Source of the DNA: Roseomonas sp. | Lineage (GTDB): Bacteria > Pseudomonadota > Alphaproteobacteria > Acetobacterales > Acetobacteraceae | NCBI GenBank assembly: GCA_020249465.1 | Contig: JADCFP010000084.1 | Location: forward strand, 21,436 to 85,435 | Reading direction: 5' to 3' | DNA length: 64,000 nucleotides | Shown here: positions 1-8,824 of the stretch, in pieces | Layout of the letters: each line of letters starts with the position of its first letter | How positions within the stretch are numbered: position 1 is the stretch's first letter | Program-made: the position numbers and the translations under genes | The notes under the pieces: model-generated | The model's database searches: none | Seen by the model: only the letters and a program-made list of their open reading frames with translations | What the model was told of the DNA's origin: nothing

Positions 1-201
1 ATTGGCGAGGTCCGCCGGCATGGCATGGGCCTGCACGCCATGGGCGGCGATCTCGGCCCGCGTTGCCTCAAGCCCGGCAGCGCCCCGCGCGCAGATGGAA
101 ACCGCAGCCCCGCCGGCAGCGAAGCCCAGCGCGATGGAACGCCCAATGCCGCGGCTGCCGCCCGCGACCAAAACCTTCTTGCCGGTGAAATCGAATGTCA
201 T
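1..201 (-). CDS. SDR-family oxidoreductase, N-terminal part
   Basis: The gene is cut by the window edge; the first 67 residues are present. They show the Rossmann nucleotide-binding start of short-chain dehydrogenases, with a beta strand (KKVLVAGG) running into the glycine motif GGSRGIGRSIA at about residues 14-24, as expected for NAD(P)H binding. The catalytic tetrad lies beyond the edge, so the substrate cannot be guessed. The ATG at 201-199 is the only sensible start because the fold begins a few residues later. It diverges from the glycosyltransferase at 323, leaving about 120 bases between them for two promoters. Confidence 0.85.
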   Translation of the reverse strand, partial: MTFDFTGKKVLVAGGSRGIGRSIALGFAAGGAAVSICARGAAGLEATRAEIAAHGVQAHAMPADLAN

Positions 202-322
202 GGGGTGTGTCTCTCCTGGTTGGGGGCCATTCTCCGGCCTTCGTGCCGCCGCGCCAAGGGGGCAATTGCGCGCGCCCGGCAAATGGCGGATTTAGCGGAC
301 CGTCACTTCGGGTTGGATCAGC

Positions 323-1576
323 TTGGTTCAGGCGCTCTTCATTCACCAGAATTTCCCCGGCCAGTATCGCCATTTGGCGCCGGTGATCGCCGCGCGTCCC
401 GGCGCGCGCGTGATTGGCCTTGGGGAGCGGGAGAATATCGCGCTGCCCGGTGTCACCCATATCCGCTACCCGGAACCGCAGGGCGCGGGCGAGAAGACGC
501 ATCATTATCTGCGCGGCATGGAAGCCGCCGTGCGGCGTGCGCAGGCCGTCGCGCGGGCCTTGGTTGATTTGCGCAACAAGGGCTTCCGCCCGGATATCAT
601 CTGCTGCCATCCGGGCTGGGGGGAAGGCATGTTCCTGCCCGATATCTTCCCCGATGCAAAGCTGCTGCACTATTGCGAATTCCACTTCACCACCGCAGGC
701 GGCGATGTGGGTTTCAACCCGGCGCATCAGGTGGAATTGGATGAAGCCGCGCGCACGCGCATGTTGAACCTACCGCAAGCCCCGGCGCTTGAGGCGATGG
801 ATTGGGGTGTCAGCCCCACGCATTTCCAGCGTGGCCGCTACCCGGAGGTTTTCCGCCGCAAAATCTCTGTCGTGCATGAAGGCGTGAATAGCGACGTGGC
901 CACACCAATTGGCGCGCATCATTTGAAATTGCCCAATGGCAGCGTGATCACGCGCGGTGATGAGGTGATTACCTATGTCTCCCGCAATCTGGAACCCTAT
1001 CGTGGCTTTGATGTTTTCATGCGCGCCCTGCCGGAAATCCTGGCACGCCGCCCGCAAGCGCAAGTGGTGCTGGTCGGCGGCGAGGCGCGTGGCTATGGCG
1101 AAAAACCCAAGGATGGCCGCCCCTGGCGCACACATCTGCTGGAAGAATTGGGCGACAAGCTTGATTTAAGCCGGCTGCATTTCACCGGCCGCATTCCGCA
1201 CCCGGCCTTGCTCGCGCTATTTCGCATCACGCGCGCGCATGTCTATCTGACTTATCCCTATGTTCTGTCCTGGTCCATGATTGAGGCCATGGGGTGCGAG
1301 GCTTTGGTGATCGGCTCGGCGACACCGCCCGTGCAGGAAGTGATTGAACATGGCGTGAATGGGTTGCTGGTGCCGTTTTATGACACGGCGGCGCTGGCCG
1401 AAACTGTAGTGCAGGCTTTGGCCAACCCGGATCGCTATGAGCCGATCCGCAAGGCCGCGCGAAGGACCTTGCTTGAACGTTATGACCTGCAAACCATCTG
1501 CCTGCCGCAACAGATCAAGCTGTTTGATGCGGTGCTGGAAGGCAGGTCCGGCGATAGCGTGATCCCGGTGGCGTAA
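323..1576 (+). CDS. GT4-type glycosyltransferase
   Basis: This 417-residue GT-B glycosyltransferase should transfer a sugar from a nucleotide donor at the cytosolic membrane face. The N-terminal domain begins at once (ALFIHQNFPGQYRHLA). The C-terminal domain has the usual GT4 order: a strand with YVSRNLEPYRGFDVF near residue 220, VVLVGG near 250, HFTGRIPH near 290, and the donor-binding EAMGCEALVIGSATPPVQEVI near 335, which carries the E-x7-E pattern. The start is TTG at 323; no in-frame ATG fits the fold better, and the ribosome site is weak. It converges on the Bug receptor with two bases between stop codons. Acceptor and sugar are unknown. Confidence 0.85.
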   Translation: MVQALFIHQNFPGQYRHLAPVIAARPGARVIGLGERENIALPGVTHIRYPEPQGAGEKTHHYLRGMEAAVRRAQAVARALVDLRNKGFRPDIICCHPGWGEGMFLPDIFPDAKLLHYCEFHFTTAGGDVGFNPAHQVELDEAARTRMLNLPQAPALEAMDWGVSPTHFQRGRYPEVFRRKISVVHEGVNSDVATPIGAHHLKLPNGSVITRGDEVITYVSRNLEPYRGFDVFMRALPEILARRPQAQVVLVGGEARGYGEKPKDGRPWRTHLLEELGDKLDLSRLHFTGRIPHPALLALFRITRAHVYLTYPYVLSWSMIEAMGCEALVIGSATPPVQEVIEHGVNGLLVPFYDTAALAETVVQALANPDRYEPIRKAARRTLLERYDLQTICLPQQIKLFDAVLEGRSGDSVIPVA

Positions 1577-1578
1577 CG

Positions 1579-2529
1579 CTACCTTGCCAACGCCGCGCGT
1601 AGGGAATCCAGCACATCATCCATCGCGCGCTGATAGCCAGGCCCATCCAGATAGCCATCCATCGCGCCGGTGCGGTCCAAAAATGTTTTCCAGGCCGGCG
1701 CCTGCATGCCCTGGCGGAAGCGATCATGCAGGCTGGTGTAAATCTCATCCGGCAGGCCCGCCGGCGCATTCAGCCCCTTCATGTTTTCGATCACCACATC
1801 AAAGCCCAATTCGCGTAAGGTCGGCACATCGGGGTAGCCCGGAATGCGCGCAGCGGAGGCCACCGCCAGCGGGCGGATTTCGCCGGCATTGGCAAGCCCC
1901 GCCATTTCTTCCGGCGCGAGGACGGCCAATTCCACCGTATTCGCCATCAGCGCCTGCAAGCTTGGCGCACCGCCGGTGAAGGGCACATGCAGCAATTCGA
2001 TATTCGCCGCGCGGGAGAGCAACACAAACACCGCGTGATAAATCGAACCCTGGCCGGAGGAGGCATGCGGAATGGCTCCCGGTGCGCGCTTGGCAGCCTC
2101 AATCACGCTTTGCAAATCAGCAAAACGCCCGCCGCGCCGCGCCACGATCAGCAGCGGTTGGCGCGTGATGCGAATAATGGCGCGGAAGGATTTTTTGGGA
2201 TCATAGGGAAGCTCCCGAAAGGCAGGGAGCGCGATGCTCTCACTCCCGCCGCCGACCAGCAGATTGAGACCATCCGGCGCCATGCCCGCCACTTGCTGCG
2301 CGGCAATCGCCCCGCCCGCGCCGGGGCGGTTCATCACCACAATCGGGGTCGGGAAAAAGCGCGAAGAAGCCTCGGCAATCGCGCGCGCCGCCAAATCCGC
2401 CCCGCCGCCTGGCGCGAAGCCAACAATCAATTGAATGGGCCGCGATGGTTCCCAAGCCCGCGCTGGTGCGCCGCTGCCCAAAGCGGCCAAGCCGGCTGCG
2501 CCAGTGATGATGTGCCTGCGAGATAGCAT
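1579..2529 (-). CDS. Bug/TctC-family periplasmic solute receptor
   Basis: A 316-residue periplasmic binding protein of the Bug (Bordetella uptake gene)/TctC family. The leader has an RRHIITGAAGLAAL core ending near ARAW, which looks like a Tat or Sec signal. The mature part opens with RPIQLIVGFAPGGGADLAAR, the family loop that grips a ligand carboxylate, followed by VVMNRPGAGG and HVPFTGGAP. These receptors capture small carboxylates for tripartite tricarboxylate transporters, but no TctA or TctB membrane gene is in this window. It is one of four such receptors here. The ligand cannot be predicted from sequence. Confidence 0.92.
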   Translation of the reverse strand: MLSRRHIITGAAGLAALGSGAPARAWEPSRPIQLIVGFAPGGGADLAARAIAEASSRFFPTPIVVMNRPGAGGAIAAQQVAGMAPDGLNLLVGGGSESIALPAFRELPYDPKKSFRAIIRITRQPLLIVARRGGRFADLQSVIEAAKRAPGAIPHASSGQGSIYHAVFVLLSRAANIELLHVPFTGGAPSLQALMANTVELAVLAPEEMAGLANAGEIRPLAVASAARIPGYPDVPTLRELGFDVVIENMKGLNAPAGLPDEIYTSLHDRFRQGMQAPAWKTFLDRTGAMDGYLDGPGYQRAMDDVLDSLRAALAR

Positions 2530-2588
2530 GTCGGTCTTTCCCCCGTTTCAGCTTGCGTCAAACACACCCCTTCGGCAAGGATGATGTC

Positions 2589-3403
2589 ATGCCTGGATCA
2601 CAGACATCCAAATCAAGCTGGTGGAAGATATTTCTTGGCCAGTCGCCACCCGTACCGCCCGGCGGATGGACGCGAGAGAGTGTCCGCGAATATTGGCGGC
2701 AGAAGATTGCAACATTACCGCAAGAAGCGCCCTTGTCGCATGCGGCCTTGGCGGAGTTGCTTAGGACACGCGAATCGTTTCGAAATTGGTATATCTCGCG
2801 GCAACGTCCAGGGGCGGTGGGGCAGGCGGCACCCGAGGCATTCTTTATCAATCTGTTGTTGGTAGCCTCTATTTCTTTTTTTGTTGTGTTTTTTCCATTG
2901 GCTTGGTTATTTTTCGCGGCCTTTCCCCATTTTCAGGATTTCTACCCGTTTTTTTCCTGTCTGATGACACGCTTTGCTCAGCTGGAAAATCCACGTTTAA
3001 CAGGATGCCTTTTCGTTGTGGTGCGCTCGCGATAGCTACGGATTTGGCGTTTGTTACATCCATGTTGGCACCCGCACTACTGACTGGATTTTTTTTGCGA
3101 AGGGGCGCCCAAAATACTTTTTGGTTTAGCCAGAAGACAAAGTTATTCATTCAAAATGGAGGAATTTTCTCGACTCTTCTGATTGGGTTATTTGCATTAA
3201 CTTGTGTCGTATGGATTCCAAAATATTTTCTTCTCGATCAGCGCTTGATTGAATTCATCATATTACCAATGGTTGCCATTTCGGTTGGATTTAGCTTGTG
3301 GATCCTCCATCTGGTCTGGCATTGCATTAAGGCAGGCTGCGCCATCATTTTCTTCAATCTAACTGGCCGCTTTCCATTATGGTTGGAGGATCTCTCGCCA
3401 TAA
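2589..3403 (+). pseudogene. Integral membrane protein gene interrupted by a frameshift
   Basis: Two overlapping reading frames seem to be halves of one membrane protein. The first (from ATG 2589, preceded by AAGG) encodes a soluble N-terminus (SSWWKIFLGQ, SVREYWRQKI) and a hydrophobic segment ending FYPFFSC, and stops at 3035. The second stays open to 3403 and has three more hydrophobic stretches (LAFVTSMLAPALLTGFF, IFSTLLIGLFALTCVVW, FIILPMVAISVGFSLWI). A shift of -1 between about 2876 and 3030 joins them. Three runs of 6-7 T lie near the overlap. The segment is clearly T-rich against its neighbours. No family is recognised. It could be a real mutation, a sequencing error or programmed slippage. 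Confidence 0.55.
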
Positions 3404-3417
3404 AGTGAACGCAGCCA

Positions 3418-4128
3418 CTACACCTGCGCGTGCCAGCCACATTCCCGCAACGCCCCTTCCATATGCGCCGGCGGCGGCGCTTCCGCCTGCAAGGGTGGCT
3501 CCAACGGCAGCGCAATGGCCCGCGCCAGCAAATGCAATCCGCCGGCCCCGCCCGCGCCGTAAAGGCCATCACCCAAAATCGGCCAGCCCATCGCCGCGCA
3601 ATGCACGCGCAATTGATGCGTGCGTCCGGTCTCAGGGGCCAATTCCAGCCAGGCCATGTCAGCACCACGCCCCAGGCAGCGCCAGCGTGTGAGCGATGCC
3701 AGCCCATCCGCATGGGCTTCCATCCGCCACCCCTGTGCACGAGAGCTGATCTTGCGAATGGGCAAGGCAATCTCGCCCGCATCCTCAGCCGGGCCGCCCT
3801 GCACCACCGCCCAATAGGTCTTCGCCGCCAGCCCCTTGGCGAAAATGGCGCCAAGCGCCGCCAAGGCCGGCTTTGTGCGCCCCAGCACCAGGCAGCCCGC
3901 CGTATCCTGATCCAGCCGATGCGCGGGCTGCGGCAGATGGCGCCTGCCCATTTGCAACGCGGGCAACCAATCTTCCACCGAGGCACTGGCGCGCGGCCCG
4001 CGATGTGTCGCAAGCCCAGCCGGCTTGTTCAGCACCAGCGCATCATCGCGCAGCAGCAGAATGCGGGACGCGATTTCAGATGGCACTTGGCCAAGACGGT
4101 CCTGCCGTGACAGGCTATGGCCCATCAT
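3418..4128 (-). CDS. RluA-family rRNA/tRNA pseudouridine synthase
   Basis: A catalytic RluA-type domain with no S4 domain in front. The order is ILLLRDDALVLNKPAGLATH near residue 22, the active-site motif HRLDQDTAGCLVLG with its catalytic Asp near residue 70, then KTYWAVVQG, ETGRTHQLRVHCAAMGWPILGD and a short C-terminal tail. Enzymes of this type convert uridine to pseudouridine in rRNA or tRNA; the exact site cannot be told. I chose the ATG at 4128, but the fold only needs residues from about 18, so a GTG further in is possible. The start codon overlaps that of the divergent kinase gene. Confidence 0.88.
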   Translation of the reverse strand: MMGHSLSRQDRLGQVPSEIASRILLLRDDALVLNKPAGLATHRGPRASASVEDWLPALQMGRRHLPQPAHRLDQDTAGCLVLGRTKPALAALGAIFAKGLAAKTYWAVVQGGPAEDAGEIALPIRKISSRAQGWRMEAHADGLASLTRWRCLGRGADMAWLELAPETGRTHQLRVHCAAMGWPILGDGLYGAGGAGGLHLLARAIALPLEPPLQAEAPPPAHMEGALRECGWHAQV

Positions 4129-5038
4129 GGCCGCACCCCTTCCCCCGCCGCGTGTTGTCTGCCTTGGCAATGTCGTCGCCGATCATGTGTTTCGGGTGGA
4201 GGATATACCCCAACCGCCCGCGAAAATCGCCGCCCGATCCTATGTGCTGAATGCCGGCGGCATGGCGGCCAATGCGGCGATTGCCGTCACGCGCCTCGGT
4301 GGCCGCGCGGATTTCTGGGGCCGTGTGGGCGATGATTTGAACGCGCCCTTGCTCGCTGCCGCTTTGGAAGCCGATGGCGTGGGCACCGCCGGCCTCAAGC
4401 GCGTGGCGGGCGGGCGGAGCCCGGTTTCCGCCGTGCTGGTGGACCGCCATGGGGAGCGCACCATCATCGGCTTTCGCGGCGCTGATCTGGGCATAGACCC
4501 TGGCTGGCTGCCCTTGGAAACCCTTGCTGGCGCCGGCGCGCTTTGTTGCGATCCGCGCTGGCCCGAAGGTGTCGCCGCAGCAGCCACCGAGGCACGGCGC
4601 CTTGGCGTGCCCGTGGTGCTGGATGGCGAGAAGAGCGAAACGCGCATTCTGGTGGATTTGGTGCCGCGCGTGGATCACGCGATTTTCTCTGTCACCGGCT
4701 TGCAGAATTTCGCGCCTGGTTGCGCGCCTGAAGAAGGGCTGCGCCGCGCCTTGGCCTCAGGCCCCATCAAGCTCGCCGCCGTGACGCGGGGGGAGAAAGG
4801 CACGCTGTGGCTGGTGCCAGGCATGGCAGCGCCACAGGAAGTCCCGGCCTTTCCGGTAGAGGCCACCAATACCACCGGCGCGGGCGATGTGTTCCATGGC
4901 GCCTATGCCCTGGCGATGGCGGAAGGCATGCCGATTGAAGCCGCGCTGCGTTTTGCTTCAGCGGCGGGCGCTTTGCGCGCACGCGACGGCACCACGCCCT
5001 ATCGCCCGATGGTGGAGGCGATGTTGGCGGGCGATTAG
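4127..5038 (+). CDS. PfkB/ribokinase-family sugar kinase
   Basis: A 303-residue member of the PfkB family, which phosphorylates sugars or nucleosides with ATP in the cytosol. Visible landmarks are the opening strand VVCLGNVVADHVF, the substrate-side motif GGMAANAAIAVTRLGGRADFWGRVGDD near residues 43-70, and the C-terminal signature NTTGAGDVFHGAYALA with the catalytic Asp of GAGD near residue 253. The ATG at 4127 puts the first strand about ten residues in, as usual. The start lies on the opposite strand from the pseudouridine synthase start, sharing the CATG at 4126-4129. The sugar is not predictable. Confidence 0.9.
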   Translation: MAAPLPPPRVVCLGNVVADHVFRVEDIPQPPAKIAARSYVLNAGGMAANAAIAVTRLGGRADFWGRVGDDLNAPLLAAALEADGVGTAGLKRVAGGRSPVSAVLVDRHGERTIIGFRGADLGIDPGWLPLETLAGAGALCCDPRWPEGVAAAATEARRLGVPVVLDGEKSETRILVDLVPRVDHAIFSVTGLQNFAPGCAPEEGLRRALASGPIKLAAVTRGEKGTLWLVPGMAAPQEVPAFPVEATNTTGAGDVFHGAYALAMAEGMPIEAALRFASAAGALRARDGTTPYRPMVEAMLAGD

Positions 5039-5042
5039 CCTA

Positions 5043-5753
5043 TCAGGGTTTCGCCCAAGCAATCGCCGCCCGCGCCAGCGCATCAATCGTATCCGCGACA
5101 GGAAACGGCAGCGCCGGCCCCGCCGCGATGCCAAGCGGTATTTCCGTACACCCCAGCACCACGGCCTTCGCACCACGCGCCATCAGGCTGCGCGCCACTT
5201 CCGCGAGTGGTTCATAGGATTCCACAAGTTTGTTTGCCTTCACCGCCGTGATCGCCGGCGTGACGCGGCTTTGCATCTCGGCATCGCTCGGCGTCAGGCA
5301 TTCATAGCCAAGCCCATCCAGCCTTTGCTGATAAAGTCGCATCGCGAGTGTGCCCGCCGTGCCCATCACGCCAATGCGCCCGCCGGCAACGCCAAGGCGC
5401 TGCAACTCCGCGCCCGCGGCATCCACAATATGCAGAATGGGGAGCTTGGTCGCAGCACGCATGCCGTCATACCAGCCATGCGCAGTGTTGCAGGGAATCG
5501 CGATGGCGCCGCACCCGGCGGCTTCCAGCCCACGAATGCCGCGCACCAGCGCCGGCAAGGGGTCTTCCCCGCCCGCAACCCGCGCCGCGGTGCGATCCGG
5601 CACGCGCGGATCAGACCACAGCATGGTCGGGATATGGTCCTGATCACGCTCCGCCTGTGTCAGCAGCGTGAGGCGCTGCATGAACCATGCACTCGCCAGC
5701 GGCCCCATGCCGCCCAAAACGCCCAGAATTCTTGCATCAGCCACCGCAAACAT
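5043..5753 (-). CDS. Aspartate/glutamate racemase family protein
   Basis: A 236-residue cofactor-independent racemase. It has the two-domain landmarks: VLGGMGPLASAWF at the N-terminus, the first catalytic cysteine in AIPCNTAHGWYD near residue 90, and the second in VVLGCTEIPL near residue 200. With both cysteines present it should be active on aspartate, glutamate or a related amino acid. It converges on the kinase gene with four bases between them. It is the most canonical of the three members of this superfamily in the window. Confidence 0.9.
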   Translation of the reverse strand: MFAVADARILGVLGGMGPLASAWFMQRLTLLTQAERDQDHIPTMLWSDPRVPDRTAARVAGGEDPLPALVRGIRGLEAAGCGAIAIPCNTAHGWYDGMRAATKLPILHIVDAAGAELQRLGVAGGRIGVMGTAGTLAMRLYQQRLDGLGYECLTPSDAEMQSRVTPAITAVKANKLVESYEPLAEVARSLMARGAKAVVLGCTEIPLGIAAGPALPFPVADTIDALARAAIAWAKP

Positions 5754-5843
5754 CCCCTAACCACGTCCCCATGGGGTGACGCCTAAGCCACACAGTTCTA
5801 TGCCACGCCCGTTGAGGACGGCACAGCGCCGCGTAGGACAAAA

Positions 5844-6674
5844 ATGACGTATTTGAACGATCCGCTTTGGCTCGGCGCCTTGGCCTTGGCCATGGCGGCG
5901 ACGGGCCTGATTTCCGGCACGCTCGCGGGCTTGCTTGGCGTGGGTGGCGGCATCGTGATTGTGCCGCTGCTGTTCAATGTCTTCCCGCTCTTTGGCATTC
6001 CTGAGGCGGTGCAGATGAAGGTGGCGGTGGCGACCTCACTCGCCACCATTATCCCAACCTCCATCCAATCAGCGCGCAAGCATCGCGCGACGGGGGCGAT
6101 GGATATGGCGCTGGTGCGTTCCATCTGGCCGAGCATGTTGGCCGGCGTGGTGGTGGGCACGCTGCTCGCGGTTTATGTGCGGGGTGAGGGGCAGACTGCG
6201 ATTTTTGCCCTGGTTGCCCTGCTGGTTGCCTTCAACATGGGCTTCACCGGCTTGGACTTCAAATTGACCGATCGCGTGCCGGAAGGCGCGCCGCGCGCGG
6301 CACTCGGGCTCGGCATTGGTTCGGTCAGCGCCATGATGGGGATTGGCGGCGGCACGCTTGGCGTGCCTTTACTGTCCTTGCTGGGCTACCCCATCCGCGC
6401 CGCAGTCGCGACCGCATCAGCCTTTGGCGTGATTATTGCCATCCCCGCCACCATCGGCCTCATCTGGGGCGGATGGGCCGATCCGCGCGTGCCGCCCTTC
6501 TCGCTTGGCTATGTCAGCCTGATCGGCTTTGCGCTGATTGCGCCCACGTCAATCATCGCAACCCCTTGGGGCGTGAAGCTTGCGCATAGCATCCCGCCCT
6601 TGGTGCTGAAGCGCGCCTTTGCGGTGTTCCTGGCGATCACGAGTGCGCGGATGTTTTGGTCAATTTTTACGTGA
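5844..6674 (+). CDS. TSUP-family (TauE/SafE) membrane transporter
   Basis: A 276-residue polytopic membrane protein of the TauE/SafE group, which moves sulfite, organosulfur compounds or other anions across the inner membrane. About eight hydrophobic segments are visible. The family duplication shows as two glycine-rich motifs, GLLGVGGGIVIVPLLF near residues 30-45 and MMGIGGGTLGVPLLSLLGYP near 170-190. The ATG at 5844 starts a short cytosolic tail before the first helix. The 3' end overlaps a small convergent gene by 15 bases. The substrate is unknown. Confidence 0.9.
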   Translation: MTYLNDPLWLGALALAMAATGLISGTLAGLLGVGGGIVIVPLLFNVFPLFGIPEAVQMKVAVATSLATIIPTSIQSARKHRATGAMDMALVRSIWPSMLAGVVVGTLLAVYVRGEGQTAIFALVALLVAFNMGFTGLDFKLTDRVPEGAPRAALGLGIGSVSAMMGIGGGTLGVPLLSLLGYPIRAAVATASAFGVIIAIPATIGLIWGGWADPRVPPFSLGYVSLIGFALIAPTSIIATPWGVKLAHSIPPLVLKRAFAVFLAITSARMFWSIFT

Positions 6675-6821
6675 GGCAAGCTGCATCAGCTTTGCCCCGA
6701 GCATTTCCCCAAGGCGCTGATCCATCTCCTCTGCGGAGATGAACCTACCCGCCCGCCGTTGCGTGAGCAGTTCCGTGAGCGCGGCGCGTTCCGATGGCTC
6801 GTTTTTAATCTGCTGTCCCAT
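6660..6821 (-). CDS. Small hypothetical protein (53 aa)
   Basis: A short reading frame downstream of serB on the same strand, starting with MGQQIKNEPSERAALTELL. The product is charged and mostly helical, with the pattern RAGRFISAEEMDQRLGEML. That pattern recalls the C-terminal part of small ParD-like antitoxins, but no ribbon-helix-helix N-terminus and no partner toxin are visible, so I do not call it one. Start 6821 avoids overlap with serB; a longer form from 6878 would overlap the serB stop. The end runs 15 bases into the TSUP gene. Confidence 0.45.
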   Translation of the reverse strand: MGQQIKNEPSERAALTELLTQRRAGRFISAEEMDQRLGEMLGAKLMQLASRKN

Positions 6822-6874
6822 CAATTTGTGCCCCCGCTGCAACACCGGTCTTAACCTTGAAAAACCCCGCAGCC

Positions 6875-7771
6875 TCAACGCGCGGCACGAAAATCCTCCA
6901 CCCGATACCCCTGCGCAAACAAAAGCGCGCGCAAATCCGCGTGATCCACCCGCGCCCGCGCGGCTGCCGCCACCACGGGCTTGGCCTTGAAGGCAACGCC
7001 AAGCCCGGCGGCGCCGAGCATGTCCAGATCATTCGCGCCATCGCCCACCGCGAGGCTCGCCGCCAGATCAATCCCTTCTTCCGCTGCCAGGCGCTTCAGC
7101 GTAACCAGCTTGGCATTGCGCCCCAGAATGGGCTCACCCACCTGGCCGGTCAGGCGGCCGCCCTCATGCAGCAGGGTATTGGAGTAATGTTCATGAAAGC
7201 CGAGCCGTTCCGCGACCCGGCCCGTGAAAAAGGTGAAACCACCGGAAACCAGGGCGCAGCGCGCGCCATGGGCGCGCATGGTCGCTACCAATTCCTCGGC
7301 GCCTGGCATCAGCGCGGTGCTGGCCCAGGTGCGATCCAAAGCTTCCAGCGCCAGGCCCTTCAGCATGCCAACGCGTTCCCGGAGCGCGCCTTCGAAATCC
7401 AACTCGCCATTCATGGCGCGGCGCGTGATGGCCGAGATTTCGTCCTTGAGCCCAGCCTCCCCCGCCAGCTCATCCAGCGTCTCACTGGTGACCATGGTGC
7501 TGTCCATATCGGCGATCAGCAGGCGCTTGCGCCGCCCGGCTGCCTCCTGCGCAATGGCATCCACCGGGCTGCCTGCCAGCGCCGCTCGCGCCGTGCGATC
7601 AGCGACATCCAAAGGCAGGCCGGCGAAGGGGATATCGGCGGCCTCATGCGCGGCAAGCGGCGTGGCGGCGCCAAGCTCAGCGCCAGCATCGCGCAGCGCA
7701 GTGGCAACCTTGGCCTGATGTTCCGGGGCAAGCGCGCCGCGCGGCGCGATCAGGGTCAAAACCTTTTCCAT
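6875..7771 (-). CDS. serB: Phosphoserine phosphatase
   Basis: A 298-residue HAD-superfamily phosphatase that catalyses the last step of serine synthesis, from phosphoserine to serine. The nucleophile motif DMDST lies at residues 88-92, with Asp88 as the nucleophile and Asp90 as general acid. ALVSGGF supplies the motif II serine, and GDGANDLDML near residue 245 is motif IV. The roughly 80-residue N-terminal extension before the HAD core is the ACT-like region of the longer bacterial SerB form. It diverges from miaA with about 20 bases between starts, so the two promoters must overlap or lie within the genes. Confidence 0.95.
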   Translation of the reverse strand: MEKVLTLIAPRGALAPEHQAKVATALRDAGAELGAATPLAAHEAADIPFAGLPLDVADRTARAALAGSPVDAIAQEAAGRRKRLLIADMDSTMVTSETLDELAGEAGLKDEISAITRRAMNGELDFEGALRERVGMLKGLALEALDRTWASTALMPGAEELVATMRAHGARCALVSGGFTFFTGRVAERLGFHEHYSNTLLHEGGRLTGQVGEPILGRNAKLVTLKRLAAEEGIDLAASLAVGDGANDLDMLGAAGLGVAFKAKPVVAAAARARVDHADLRALLFAQGYRVEDFRAAR

Positions 7772-7791
7772 ATCCGGCCTATGCCTGTGCC

Positions 7792-8757
7792 ATGAAGGAG
7801 TTTCAACCTCTCGCTTTATTCGTGGTTGGCCCCACCGCCTCGGGCAAATCCGCCCTTGCGCTGGCCATCGCCGAACGCCTCGGCGGCGCCATCATCAACG
7901 CCGATAGCATGCAGCTTTATCGGGAACTCCACGTCATCACCGCGCGCCCCAGCGCCGCGGATGAGGCCCGCGTGCCACATCTGCTTTACGGCGTGCGCGT
8001 AGCCGCCGAGGCCGCGTCTGTTGCCTGGTGGCGCGATGCCGCGCTCAAGGCCATGGGGGAAGTCCACGCTGCAGGGCGGCTGCCGATCATTTGCGGCGGC
8101 ACCGGCATGTATTGCGCGGCCCTGACGCAAGGCCTCGCCGCCATTCCGCCCATCCCCGCACCGGCGCGGGAAGAAGCCCGCCGGCTTTTGGCCGAGGAAG
8201 GTCCCGCCGCCCTGCATGCGCGGCTCGCGGCCGAAGACCCAGCCTCCGCCGCGCGGCTCCGCCCCACTGACAGCCAGCGCCTCGCCCGCGCTTGGGAGGT
8301 CTGGCGCGGCACCGGGCGCGGCATTGCTGCTTGGCAGGCGGAGGCCAGCGCGAGCCCCGCCCCTTGGCGCTTCGCCGCCATTCTGCTGGAGCCGCCACGG
8401 GCGGAACTGCGCGCGGCCATTGCCCGGCGTTGGGCGGCGATGATCCAGGCCGGCGCGGTTGAGGAAGTGCGCGCCCTATTGGCCCAAGGGCTCGATCCCA
8501 GCCTGCCCGCCATGCGCGCCCATGGCGTGCCGGAAATCTCCGCCATGCTGGCCGGGAAGCTGACGGCAGAAGAAGCCTCTGCCCGCGCCATCCTCGCGAC
8601 CGGGCAATACACCAAGCGGCAAGCCACCTGGTTCCGCCACCATGAACTGGCCCCGCCCGAGCGCACCTATATCATAAATGCGCGATTTGAAGATTTGGCG
8701 CAATTTTCGGAAAGTGAATCAGCCAAATTTTTCGCATTTCTTGATTTTATCCGTTGA
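7792..8757 (+). CDS. miaA: tRNA dimethylallyltransferase MiaA
   Basis: A 321-residue enzyme that adds the dimethylallyl group to A37 of tRNAs reading codons that start with U. The P-loop GPTASGKS is at residues 13-20, followed by the family motif IINADSMQLYRELHVITARPS near 35-55, the ICGGTGMYCAAL segment near 100, and a C-terminal ATGQYTKRQATWFRH with the basic substrate-binding residues. The last 80 bases are AT-rich. A second, out-of-frame reading frame and a strong hairpin at the 3' end may belong to ilvB control rather than to miaA. Confidence 0.96.
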   Translation: MKEFQPLALFVVGPTASGKSALALAIAERLGGAIINADSMQLYRELHVITARPSAADEARVPHLLYGVRVAAEAASVAWWRDAALKAMGEVHAAGRLPIICGGTGMYCAALTQGLAAIPPIPAPAREEARRLLAEEGPAALHARLAAEDPASAARLRPTDSQRLARAWEVWRGTGRGIAAWQAEASASPAPWRFAAILLEPPRAELRAAIARRWAAMIQAGAVEEVRALLAQGLDPSLPAMRAHGVPEISAMLAGKLTAEEASARAILATGQYTKRQATWFRHHELAPPERTYIINARFEDLAQFSESESAKFFAFLDFIR

Positions 8758-8824
8758 CGCCCCCTGGCCGAGGGTCTAAGAGCGCCCCCTCGCCGGCCCC
8801 GATCCCTCGGGGCCGGCCGCTTTT
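8678..8824 (+). promoter_or_regulatory. Possible ilv transcription attenuator with leader peptide
   Basis: An ATG at 8678, inside the 3' end of miaA but in another frame, opens a 33-codon frame ending with TAA at 8777. Near its end it reads FLILSV, with TTG, ATT, TTA and GTT codons, which are rare here. The perfect terminator hairpin begins 13 bases after the stop, and ilvB starts 17 bases after the hairpin. CGAGGG at 8769-8774 can pair with CCCTCG at 8787-8792, reaching into the terminator stem, as an antiterminator would. This is the layout of branched-chain amino-acid attenuators, but it is inference; the frame could be chance. Confidence 0.35.
8792..8824 (+). terminator. Intrinsic terminator between miaA and ilvB
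   Basis: An 11-bp perfect stem (GCCGGCCCCGA with its complement) closes a TCCC loop and is followed by CGCTTTT. It could end the miaA transcript, or act as a regulated terminator for ilvB, whose ATG follows 17 bases later and leaves no room for a separate promoter after the hairpin. Confidence 0.75.

Noticed and set aside
6660..6821. A ParD-type antitoxin.
   Set aside because: The similarity is limited to a short C-terminal stretch, and there is no toxin gene next to it.
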